From Streptomyces sp. NBC_01591 (GTDB lineage: Bacteria > Actinomycetota > Actinomycetes > Streptomycetales > Streptomycetaceae), in assembly GCF_035918155.1 (NCBI RefSeq), contig NZ_CP109327.1, forward strand, positions 2,852,001 through 2,916,000: 64,000 nt of DNA. The letters are read 5' to 3'. Positions 9,050-17,624 of this stretch are shown here, in pieces. Below the pieces are notes generated by a model. It was not told the origin of the DNA and ran no database searches. It was given only the letters and a program-made list of their open reading frames with translations. Both the position numbers and the translations under genes were made by a program. Positions within the stretch are counted from its first letter, which is position 1. Every line of letters starts with the position of its first letter.

Positions 9050-9577
9050 TCACGCCACCGGACCCATCGGGTAGAAGTCCGGTTGCGGGAACAGCCGCGC
9101 GATGGAGAAGGGCTCGAAATCCGGGTCCGTCAGAACACGGTGGACGAACTCAGAGGTGGACATGTTCACCTCGTGCCAGGGGTAGGGGTCGCCCTGCGTG
9201 ACGATTGGCCAGGTAGCCGGGTCCTCCTCCGCGGTTGCCAGCCAGAAGTAGCTGCACTCCATCTCTCCGAAGGCCCACGGAATGATGCCTCGGCGACCGG
9301 GCCGGTAGATCTGGTACGGCTTGAAGACGGGATCGGGCCCATCCTCGGGGCTGCTGTCGAGGTACGTGCGCCAGATGCGGGTCAGGTCGAACTGTCTCGT
9401 GGCGTCGACGCACAGAACATGCATGAACTGCGAGAATTCTCCCTTGCCGAACGTTTCGGCAAGTTTCTTGTAATCCTCGGGCAGCGCCGTACCGAGATCT
9501 TCCTCAATGCTGTTCCAGGGGAGTTCCAGCCGCAGGGGCTCCCAGTTCGTGGCCTCAGCGATTCGCTCGACCCACAT
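9050..9577 (-). CDS. SMI1/KNR4 (SUKH) family protein
   Basis: About 175 residues from ATG 9577 (MWVERIAEATNWEP); GTG 9586 and ATG 9628 are alternatives. The SUKH core is visible: WNSIEEDLGTALPEDYKKLAETFGKGEF, then IIPWAFGEMECSYFWL and WPIVTQGDPYPWHEV. SUKH proteins often act as immunity proteins to nuclease or deaminase toxins, but many Streptomyces copies are orphans. No toxin gene is adjacent (a two-component system on one side, an aldo-keto reductase on the other), so immunity is only a family inference. The DNA is less G+C-rich than its neighbours, consistent with acquisition. Confidence 0.7.
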   Translation of the reverse strand: MWVERIAEATNWEPLRLELPWNSIEEDLGTALPEDYKKLAETFGKGEFSQFMHVLCVDATRQFDLTRIWRTYLDSSPEDGPDPVFKPYQIYRPGRRGIIPWAFGEMECSYFWLATAEEDPATWPIVTQGDPYPWHEVNMSTSEFVHRVLTDPDFEPFSIARLFPQPDFYPMGPVA

Positions 9578-9715
9578 TCTTTCCACACCCCGTTCGCAGA
9601 CCGGTACCGGCGACGCGCCGTACCCCATTGCCCCAGCTTCGCCCCAGGCACGGACTGGCTCCGCGCCTTCGCCACGATCACCGAGGGGAAGGCGCGGTGA
9701 GCCCCGAGCGGCCGG

Positions 9716-10731
<1,016 letters not shown>

Positions 10732-10732
<1 letters not shown>

Positions 10733-11205
10733 CAGGCACTGGGCCTCTCCGGCGCCCGTCGGGCGCCCGCATAGAAGTCGATCTTGTAGTCGAGCACGGC
10801 GAGGGTGTCCTGGAGCTCCGCGATCCGCGTGATCACATCGCGGCGGGTCGCCTCCAGCAGCTCCTGCCGTTCCTCGAAGGTGTGCTCGCCCTCGCGCAGC
10901 AGCTCCGCGTACCGGACCATGTCGGCGACCGGCATCCCGGTCAGCCGCAGCTTGCCGACGAAGGCCAGCCAGTCCAGGTCTCGGTTGGTGAAGCGGCGCT
11001 GGCCGGTGTGGGACCGGTCGACGTGCGGCATCAGCCCGATCCGCTCGTACCAGCGCAGGGTGTGCGCGGTGAGCCCGGTGAAGGCCGCGACCTCACTGAT
11101 GGTGTACCGGTCCTGACCCTCGGGACGCGGATGCGCCTGCGGGGCCGTGGCGCAGGCGTCCACCTTCACGGAAGTGTTCGCTGAAGCGCTCTCCATCACC
11201 GTCAT
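10732..11205 (-). CDS. MerR family regulator (NmlR/AdhR-like)
   Basis: 157 residues from ATG 11205. HTH: RYTISEVAAFTGLTAHTLRWYERIGLMP (about 33-60), followed by the coiled-coil dimerisation helix; there are no metal-binding Cys at the C-terminus. The upstream palindrome and 19-bp spacer promoter are typical of MerR-type autoregulation. The TSS predicted from the -10 box would be at about the A of ATG 11205, so leaderless translation is plausible. A second ATG at 11196 has GGAGGG about 10 nt upstream and is the alternative start. It is the probable activator of the co-transcribed aldo-keto reductase. Confidence 0.9.
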
Positions 11206-11212
11206 GCCCTCC

Positions 11213-11240
11213 ACGCTAGAACCTTGGAGTGCACTCGAAG
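11213..11240 (-). promoter_or_regulatory. MerR-type promoter with near-perfect palindrome
   Basis: CTTGGAGTGCACTCGAAG (11223-11240 on +) is a palindrome broken at only one base pair, very like the known AdhR/NmlR box CTTGGAGTNNACTCCAAG. On the minus strand a TTGCTT -35 and TAGCGT -10 (11218-11213) are 19 bp apart, the long spacer characteristic of MerR-controlled promoters. Confidence 0.75.
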
Positions 11241-11322
11241 CAAGCGCAATCGGGGACGGGCTCCGGCAGACCACCGGCCACCGCCTCCTCGCCGCTCCAC
11301 GGCGCCCCTTAGGCTCGTACGC

Positions 11323-12144
11323 ATGCAGAGCCTGGCGATGATCGACAACTGGCCCGTCCCCACCGCGGCGGCTGCCGTCGTACGAGCGGACGGCACCGTT
11401 CTCGGTACGCACGGCCCGACCGCGCACCGCTTCCCGCTCGCCTCCGTCACCAAGCCGATCGCGGCCTACGCGGCGCTGGTGGCATACGAGGAGGGCGCGA
11501 TCGAGCTCGACGAGCCGGCGGGGCCGCAGGGGTCCACCATCCGGCACCTGCTCGCGCACACCAGCGGGCTCGCCTTCGACGAGCACCGTACGACGGCCGC
11601 GCCCGGCACCCGCCGGCTCTACTCCAACGCGGGCTTCGAGGTGCTCGGCGACCACATCGCCAAGGCCACCGACATCCCGTTCCCGGAGTACGTGCGCCAG
11701 GCGGTGCTGGAACCGCTGGGCATGACGGCGACCACGGTGGACGGCTCGCCCGCCAAGGACGGCATCTCGACCGTCGACGATCTCGTACGGTTCGCGGCGG
11801 AGGTGCAGGTGCCCCAACTGCTCGACCCGCACACCGTGCTGGCCGCGCAAACCGTCGTACACCCCGGCCTGAAGGGCGTGCTGCCGGGCTACGGTCACCA
11901 GAACCCCAACGACTGGGGGCTCGGCTTCGAGATCCGCGACTCCAAGTCCCCGCACTGGACGGGCAGTTCCTCGTCGCCCGCGACCTTCGGCCACTTCGGG
12001 CAGTCGGGGACGTTCCTGTGGATCGACCCGGTCGCGGGCGCGGCGTGCGTCGCGCTGACCGACCGGCCCTTCGGCCCGTGGGCCGTGGAGGCATGGCCGC
12101 CGTTCACGGACGCGGTGCTCGCGGAGCTCCGCTCCGCCCGCTGA
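11323..12144 (+). CDS. Serine hydrolase, class C beta-lactamase / PBP fold
   Basis: 273 residues from ATG 11323. Active-site motifs: Ser41-x-x-Lys44 in LASVTKPIAA, Tyr100-Ser-Asn in RLYSNAGFEVL, and the third box HFGQSG. The protein is short with no signal peptide, so it is a cytoplasmic esterase/peptidase-like member rather than a secreted beta-lactamase. A TAGGCT box seven bases before the ATG suggests a leaderless transcript. It is divergent from the MerR/AKR operon. Substrate unknown. Confidence 0.88.
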   Translation: MQSLAMIDNWPVPTAAAAVVRADGTVLGTHGPTAHRFPLASVTKPIAAYAALVAYEEGAIELDEPAGPQGSTIRHLLAHTSGLAFDEHRTTAAPGTRRLYSNAGFEVLGDHIAKATDIPFPEYVRQAVLEPLGMTATTVDGSPAKDGISTVDDLVRFAAEVQVPQLLDPHTVLAAQTVVHPGLKGVLPGYGHQNPNDWGLGFEIRDSKSPHWTGSSSSPATFGHFGQSGTFLWIDPVAGAACVALTDRPFGPWAVEAWPPFTDAVLAELRSAR

Positions 12145-12170
12145 CGCGGGGCGCCGCCGCCACCCGGCGT

Positions 12171-12194
12171 CCCGACTCGGACCGGCGAGTCGGG
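12171..12194 (+). terminator. Hairpin terminator after the serine hydrolase
   Basis: CCCGACTCG (12171-12179) and CGAGTCGGG (12186-12194), 9-bp arms with a 6-nt loop, 27 nt after the stop codon. From here to about 12690 (roughly 500 bp) I see no gene on either strand; this marks the left edge of the TIR operon. Confidence 0.65.
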
Positions 12195-12696
12195 GCCTGC
12201 GCAGGAGAGCCCCGGTGATCCCGGTCCCACCGCACTCGCCCCGCCCCACGCCTTGGTCAAGGCGACCGGCACGCTCGTCGTCACTCGCGAGGGTGACCCG
12301 CGGTGCGAACCGCCTCCGCATCAGCACGCGCTGGTCACCCTGAAGCACCCGCGCAGGCACGACGCCCTCGCTCGCGTCTCGGCCAATTTTCGGAGTATCC
12401 GTCGGCACTCCCCCCACCTGTGTCACGACCACCGCCGGGTTGCTCGCCGAGGGCACTTCGGGGCCGTGGAAACCTGCGCACTCCGGCACGTCAGCCAATG
12501 CCTGGCCCGACCGGAAACACCCACTGGCAGGAACCGACACGACGTCACGAACGCACGATCAACCCGGCCATACTCCTGAACAACGAGGCCAGGCCACCGT
12601 CTCATTGGCCATCGCCGGGGAAGACCACCCACACGCAACGCGCCAAGAATTTGCGGTTGACTGGCCAACGGGCTGCGGACCGCACGGGTCCGCCAC

Positions 12697-12712
12697 TAGC
12701 CTTTCCGGCATG
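12697..12712 (+). promoter_or_regulatory. Probable leaderless promoter of the TIR operon
   Basis: TAGCCT (12697-12702) lies seven bases before ATG 12710, the spacing of Streptomyces leaderless -10 boxes. No ribosome-binding site precedes the ATG. Confidence 0.5.
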
Positions 12713-13261
12713 GGTCTTGAGGAGTGGGGGCTGGTGGTGGGCGTGGTTGGCACGGTTGCTGCGGTCGTCTCAACCGGTATCGAGGTACGTGGCCGAATGT
12801 CCCGCAGACGGTCTGCCGCCCCTGCCTCTCCTCCCATGAACCGGGGCGGAAGATATGACGTATTCATTTCCTACGCCGAAGCGGACAGCGAAGCGGCGGA
12901 GACACTCGCCGGTCGACTTTCCGCCGAAGGGCTGCGTATTTTTCTGGCCAAGTGGATCGGACCTGGTCTTGTGGAAAGTCTGGAAAAGGAAGCGGCTCTG
13001 AGTTCCTCGGCCAACGGAATCCTCGTCTTCAGCACCGCGACCATGAACGACTCCGCGATCCGCGACGAGTACGCCGCCCTGCTCGACCGTGCGCACACAG
13101 GCGGCCGTCGGTTCATCCCCGTGCTGGTGGAGGACGTGGAGCTGCCACCCTTCGCCCGTATTCGCAGGCCGGTGGATCTACGAGACCCGGGCAGTGCCCC
13201 ATTCGACGACAGCCTCGCCATGCTGGTGCGAGCCATGCAGCCCCGGAGCGATGCCACCTGA
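12710..13261 (+). CDS. Membrane-anchored TIR domain protein
   Basis: 183 residues. A short N-terminal membrane helix (about 6-24, WGLVVGVVGTVAAVVSTGI) is followed by a basic RGRMSRRR stop-transfer stretch and a TIR domain (about 48-175). TIR motifs: RYDVFISYAEADSEAAETLAGRL, GLRIFLAKW, and FSTATMNDSAIRDEYAALL with Glu120 at the position of the NADase catalytic glutamate, then RRFIPVLV. Bacterial TIRs of this type cleave NAD or make cyclic ADP-ribose signals in antiviral immunity; catalysis here is inferred. It is the first gene of a three-gene operon: its TGA overlaps the start of the next gene. Confidence 0.85.
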   Translation: MGLEEWGLVVGVVGTVAAVVSTGIEVRGRMSRRRSAAPASPPMNRGGRYDVFISYAEADSEAAETLAGRLSAEGLRIFLAKWIGPGLVESLEKEAALSSSANGILVFSTATMNDSAIRDEYAALLDRAHTGGRRFIPVLVEDVELPPFARIRRPVDLRDPGSAPFDDSLAMLVRAMQPRSDAT

Positions 13262-14697
13262 TCGACGTATTCCTCTCCTACTCCCCCGAGGACGCCGCCT
13301 GGGTGAGAAAGCTGGCCGGCGGCCTCTCCCGGCGTGGGCTGAAGGTTTTCTTCGACGAGTGGGATGTGCTCCCCGGAGATGTGGTCGTGCGCCGAACCGA
13401 CGCGGCGATCAGCGACACGGCGTGCGCCATCATGGTCATCAGTCCGGCTTCGACGACGTCACCGCGGGCGCTTGAGGAATACGCGGCCCTGGCCACGGCC
13501 GGAGCGACGCGGAACCTGCGGTTCATTCCCGTACTGATCGGCGACACCGCCCTCCCGCCTTTCGCCGCCAACCGGGTCTGGCGCGACTTCAGGAACGTGG
13601 ACGAACAGGAATACGAGGGCAAGATCGAGGAACTCTTCGCAGTCATTCTGGGCGAGACGGAGCGAGAGGCCCCGGGTGACTCCGGTACACCGCTGCGGGA
13701 GGAGAACATGGCGGCGGCATTGCCGTCGCCGCCCCGCCCTCTCACCTCGCCGGACCAGCGCGCTTTCGTGCTCTGTTACGCCGCGGCCGACGCGGCCTAC
13801 GGCCTGGCGCTCGCCGGCCAGTTGAGATCCGCCGGGCTGCCCGTGTGGTCGGCCGCCGATCTCCGGCCCGGGGATTCCCAGTTCTGGACGATCCGGCGAC
13901 AACTGGCCTTTGCCGCAGCCGTTGTCGTGCTGATGTCGCCGCACTCACAGGATTCCGACGACATCACCAGCATGATCCTCGAAGGAATGCTGCACCAGCG
14001 TCCCTTCTTCCCCGTCCTGCTGGAAGGGCAACGCAATTACCACCTGGCGCACACCTGGTACGCCGACGCACGCGACGGCCGGCTGCTGAGCCCGGCCGAA
14101 CTCGACCTGCTGCGGGACCTGGACGCCGCGCCGGACGCCGGTCAGCCGGGCGCCCCCTCGCCGGTGTTCCCGGCCCCGCTCGCCCGCCCGGCGGTGGGGA
14201 CGGTACGGGTCCCGCCGGCCGTTTCCCTCGAACGCCTGAACACCTACCTGCGCGATGGGGAGTTCGCGCACGCCGACCTCCAGACCACTGCCGTCGTCCT
14301 GGAGGCGGCGGACCGGCTCGACGAGGGGTGGGTGGGCGCGCGGCACTTACGCACGATTCCCTCCTCGGTGCTGGCCGGTATCGACGCGGTGTGGGCGGAC
14401 CATTCGCACGGGAGGCAAGGATTCCGCGCCCAGGCGGCGCTGGCCCCGGTGCGCCGTGCGCGGCACGCGGACTTCCTCGCACTGTCGGTGGCCTGCGGCT
14501 GGCGGAGTTCCGCGGAGACCGCCGTGCTGCGGCGCTACCGCGAGTTCACCGACCTGGCAGGACCCGGTCCCCGCAGCGGGTTCTATCCCACCCTGCGCAA
14601 TCCGCAGAACGAAATCTTCCTCAATTGGTACGACCAGTGGACCGCCACGGTCCTGGCCGTCCAAATGCACCCTCGGAGCGGAAGGAACAGCAGGTGA
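13258..14697 (+). CDS. TIR-TIR-GUN4 multidomain protein
   Basis: 479 residues if started at CTG 13258, which overlaps the upstream TGA and has GGAG at 13244-13247. No ATG, GTG or TTG lies in frame near the domain start. TIR-1 is residues 2-130 (IDVFLSYSPEDAAWVRKLAGGL, VFFDEWDVLPGD, ALEEYAAL with candidate catalytic Glu74, RFIPVLI). TIR-2 is about 167-290 (FVLCYAAADAAYGLALAGQL, VVVLMSPHS) and lacks an aligned glutamate, so it may be regulatory. Residues about 322-440 match GUN4: LRDGEFAHADLQTTAVVLEAA, EGWVGARHLRTIPSSVLAGIDAVW, SHGRQGF. GUN4 binds tetrapyrroles in photosynthetic organisms; here it is a likely ligand sensor. GTGA overlap with the next gene. Confidence 0.8.
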   Translation: MIDVFLSYSPEDAAWVRKLAGGLSRRGLKVFFDEWDVLPGDVVVRRTDAAISDTACAIMVISPASTTSPRALEEYAALATAGATRNLRFIPVLIGDTALPPFAANRVWRDFRNVDEQEYEGKIEELFAVILGETEREAPGDSGTPLREENMAAALPSPPRPLTSPDQRAFVLCYAAADAAYGLALAGQLRSAGLPVWSAADLRPGDSQFWTIRRQLAFAAAVVVLMSPHSQDSDDITSMILEGMLHQRPFFPVLLEGQRNYHLAHTWYADARDGRLLSPAELDLLRDLDAAPDAGQPGAPSPVFPAPLARPAVGTVRVPPAVSLERLNTYLRDGEFAHADLQTTAVVLEAADRLDEGWVGARHLRTIPSSVLAGIDAVWADHSHGRQGFRAQAALAPVRRARHADFLALSVACGWRSSAETAVLRRYREFTDLAGPGPRSGFYPTLRNPQNEIFLNWYDQWTATVLAVQMHPRSGRNSR

Positions 14698-16736
14698 ATC
14701 TGACTGTCTTCGTGATCGGGTTCTTTGTCGCCGCGCATTTCGGGAAACCCGAGGGTTACGTACTTTTGGGCATATTTGGCATCGTCGTTCTTGCCCGCCG
14801 TGCCGTACGTCAGCACCGCAGACGCGAAGAGCAGGGTGAGAACTGGAGAAACAACGGATGCGCAGAAGCGGGCCTCATCATGGCCTTGATTTCATTGACT
14901 GGCGAGAAGCTGTCGGAGGTGGATTCCTTGGTCATTTTCCTGGTTGTCCTGGTTATTGTGCTGCTGATCGCCGCTCTCGTCGCGTGGGGCGGCTACCGCG
15001 CCGTCCCCGCCGACCATGTCGGTATCGTGCGCCGGGTCCGGGGTTCCAGTCATCCGGAATTCCGGCACATCACACCGCACAACACCCGGGGAATCCTGGC
15101 GCGTACGCTGCTGCCGGACCGTTCCAGTTGGCTCATGCCCACGCTCTACGACGTCGAGTTCGTACCCCGGACGCGGGTGGCCGAGGACAAGATCGGTCTG
15201 GTCACGGCCAAGGCGGGGAAGATGCGGCCGACGAACCGCTCCGTGGCCCTGTCCGTGGAATGCAACAACTTCCAGGACGGCCAGGCCTTTCTGCTGAACG
15301 GAGGGGAGCAGGGCAAACAGGTCGACACCCTGGCCCACGGCCAGACCTACGACATCAACACGAAACTCTTCAAGGTCAAGCAGGTGGACCGTGTCCACGT
15401 CCCCCCGGGCACGATCGGTCTGGTGAATGCGAAGGCGGGCGAGATCCGGCCGCCCGGCAGTCTCTTCAGTCCGCACGTGGAGTGCGACAACTTCCAGAAC
15501 GGCGGCCGGTTCCTCGCCGGTGGCGGTGAACAGGGCAGGCAGTTGGCCATTCTGCAAGGAGGCGCCTACTACAACATCAATCCGGCGCTGTTCGACGTTG
15601 TCACCGTCGACAATGTCCGAAAGAAGGGGGGAGAACTGACGGCCCAGCACCTGCAGGAGATCTCCATTCCCATCGGCTACACCGGAGTGGTGATCACGCT
15701 CGACGGCGCGGAGCCGGGGTCGTCCGATCAGCTCGGGCCGCGTATTCCCGGACATCAGGGCTTTCAACTGCCGTGGGTGTTCCTGCAGAACGGTGGGCAC
15801 CGGGGCGTGCAGGAGGAAACCCTCCGCGAGGGCACGGTCTGTGCGCTCAATCCGTACTTCGTCCGTGTCGTGCTGATCCCGACGCGTCTGCTCATTCTGG
15901 AATGGAACGACAAGACCCCGGCGGAGTCCCGGAACTACGACGCGCATCTGGGCCGGATCGCGGTCACGGTCCAGGGCCACCGGCTACTCGTGGAAATGAG
16001 CCAGACACTGCAGATTCCGCCGGAATCCGCGCCCATTCTGGTCAGCAAGAACGGCGGAAGCCAGACGACGGGCCTCGGCGGCCTCGACCCGGACCCGCTC
16101 CCCGTCCAGCGATTCGTGGAACGGGTGCTGGGCGCCATCGTCGCCTCGTACTTCAACGAGATCGCCGCCGCGGCCACCGTCAAGGAGTTCCTGGAGGCGT
16201 ACGCCGAAACCCGGACCGAACTGGCCTCGCAGGTACACACCTCGCTGCAGGCGTGGGGCGTGGAGGTCCGGAACACCACCCTCGGTGAGTTCAGGGCCGA
16301 GGACCCGATGCTCAACGAGATCCTCAAGAGGCCGGCCCACGAGCAGATGCGCAGTGAACTGCTCGACCTGGAGCTGGCCAACGCGGAACGCGAAGACGCC
16401 ATCGACGTGGTGCGGGTACAGGCCGAGAACCGACGCATGGCCCTGGATCTCAAGGCCCGCATCGACGTACTGGGACTGAACAACGTCATGGTGCTGGAGA
16501 TGCTCGCGGAGATCACCAAGGCGCCCGTTCCGCAGTTCATCGGAGGCGGTGACCTCTCCGCCTACCTGGAGACGCAGCCGATCGCGCGGCTGGAAGAACT
16601 GCTGGACAAGATGCAGAGCCTGCATGGGGAGGCCGCTATCGCCGGTGACGCCCGGCCTTCGCTGACCAAGGGGGACATCCAGGCAGACCTCCCGGCCCAG
16701 GCCGACGTCCGGGATGTCCCGGAGGACGCCGGGTAG
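14694..16736 (+). CDS. SPFH/band-7 membrane scaffold protein with internal repeats
   Basis: 680 residues from GTG 14694 (overlapping the preceding TGA, behind GGAAGGA). Membrane segments near residues 3-36 and 79-98 (LVIFLVVLVIVLLIAALVAW). Then three about 64-residue repeats (about 168-232, 241-304, 330-392) sharing IGLV.AKAG..RP, VEC.NFQ.G..FL..GGEQG.Q, and INP.LF.V; the third is degenerate. The SPFH/PHB domain follows (RIAVTVQGHRLLVEMSQTLQI onward), ending in a long charged helix (about 545-620). Flotillin-like proteins form membrane microdomain scaffolds. Its place as the third gene of a coupled operon suggests that it anchors or gates the two TIR proteins; that role is inference. Confidence 0.82.
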   Translation: MNLTVFVIGFFVAAHFGKPEGYVLLGIFGIVVLARRAVRQHRRREEQGENWRNNGCAEAGLIMALISLTGEKLSEVDSLVIFLVVLVIVLLIAALVAWGGYRAVPADHVGIVRRVRGSSHPEFRHITPHNTRGILARTLLPDRSSWLMPTLYDVEFVPRTRVAEDKIGLVTAKAGKMRPTNRSVALSVECNNFQDGQAFLLNGGEQGKQVDTLAHGQTYDINTKLFKVKQVDRVHVPPGTIGLVNAKAGEIRPPGSLFSPHVECDNFQNGGRFLAGGGEQGRQLAILQGGAYYNINPALFDVVTVDNVRKKGGELTAQHLQEISIPIGYTGVVITLDGAEPGSSDQLGPRIPGHQGFQLPWVFLQNGGHRGVQEETLREGTVCALNPYFVRVVLIPTRLLILEWNDKTPAESRNYDAHLGRIAVTVQGHRLLVEMSQTLQIPPESAPILVSKNGGSQTTGLGGLDPDPLPVQRFVERVLGAIVASYFNEIAAAATVKEFLEAYAETRTELASQVHTSLQAWGVEVRNTTLGEFRAEDPMLNEILKRPAHEQMRSELLDLELANAEREDAIDVVRVQAENRRMALDLKARIDVLGLNNVMVLEMLAEITKAPVPQFIGGGDLSAYLETQPIARLEELLDKMQSLHGEAAIAGDARPSLTKGDIQADLPAQADVRDVPEDAG

Positions 16737-16764
16737 GGCGTGCGGTGCCGCTCGCGGGCGGCCC

Positions 16765-16836
16765 CTGCTCGTCCGTGGCGCAGCAGAACTCGCTCATCCC
16801 CATGCAGCCGAGCCCCTGCGCACCGACCCGGGGCCG
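16765..16836 (-). pseudogene. Aldo/keto reductase N-terminal remnant
   Basis: On the minus strand about 24 codons read VGAQGLGCMGMSEFCCATDEQ, which matches the start of the intact reductase at 10.7 kb (VGVQGLGCMGMSEFYGDTDE). Homology stops on both sides and no frame continues. It is a relic of a duplicated or deleted gene right after the TIR operon. Confidence 0.65.
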
Positions 16837-16956
16837 CCACGAGCGGAGTCAGGGCCTGAGTTTCGGCTTGTGCACGCTTGGCCGCGTGCCCTCTCCGTTC
16901 AACGTGACACTTACCTCCTCACCTGTCACGTCGTAAAAGCACACCCACGTCGGCGG

Positions 16957-17370
16957 TCATGCGCGACCCTCCGACGGAGCCGTGCTCATGCCCCGTGACT
17001 CGGCGACGGCCGCCGCCGCGCGCACCAGCGCGGCCACACCGCGGCTGCGGGAGCGCTCCGGCCAGGCGATGACCAGTGCTGCGGAAGGGCAGTCCTCGAT
17101 GAGGACGTAGGTCACCCCCGGCCGGGGATATCGGGCGGCGACGGACTTCGGGAGCACGGTCGTCGTCGTGCCGAGGCCGACGAAGGCGAGCAGTTGCGCG
17201 AGATCGTGTACGCCGTGCTCGTCGATGTCCCGCTCTGCCCGTTCGTCGACTTCCTCGGGGGTGACACCGAGGTCGGCGAACAGGACCCGGGAGGCGGGCG
17301 CGAGGGCGTGGTCCGCAGGCAGCGCCGCGACGCGGGGTTCGGGGTGACGGGGCTGCGTGGCAAGACGGTG
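16957..17370 (-). pseudogene. LysR regulator remnant, effector-binding C-terminus only
   Basis: About 137 codons on the minus strand read as the end of a LysR substrate-binding domain: EPRVAALPADHALA, HDLAQLLAFVGLGTTTTVLPKSVA, PGVTYVLIEDCPSAALVIAWPE, ALVRAAAAVAE. A TAG at 17373-17371 ends the frame upstream; the helix-turn-helix half is missing and no good start is present. It looks like a truncated gene beside the reductase relic, so this junction has been rearranged. Confidence 0.65.
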
Positions 17371-17414
17371 CTACAGGTGAGCTGAGCCCGGATCCGACTG
17401 AACGACGAAGGGGC

Positions 17415-17441
17415 CCGGGGACGACCGACCGTCGTCCCCGG
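17415..17441. terminator. Hairpin, orphan terminator
   Basis: 11-bp perfect arms (17415-17425 and 17431-17441), loop CGACC. No intact gene ends into it on either strand; it is probably left over from lost genes. The remaining sequence from 17374 to 17624 holds no gene that I can support. Confidence 0.5.
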
Positions 17442-17624
17442 AACCATGGGCGCGTTCGGAGTCTCGTGCGCGCGTCTGAAGCCTTCCGGAAGGGTGCACG
17501 GGGTGGTGGCCCCTCCATCACTACGCGGACCATGCCGGTGCGGGCCAGGTACACGAGGGCAGAATCGGCCGGCCTGCCGGACAGAGAGGCATGGCCGACT
17601 CGACACCCGCTACTCTCCTCGGCC

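Noticed and set aside
12195..12690. Possible small genes on either strand in the gap before the TIR operon.
   Set aside because: No frame has a plausible ribosome site, domain or typical third-position G+C bias.
12440..12709. An upstream in-frame start extending the first TIR protein by 90 residues.
   Set aside because: The extension has no domain character, and a -10-like box lies just before ATG 12710.
12710..16736. Assignment of the TIR operon to Thoeris.
   Set aside because: No ThsA-type SIR2, Macro/SLOG or TM effector is present; the partner genes are GUN4- and SPFH-containing.
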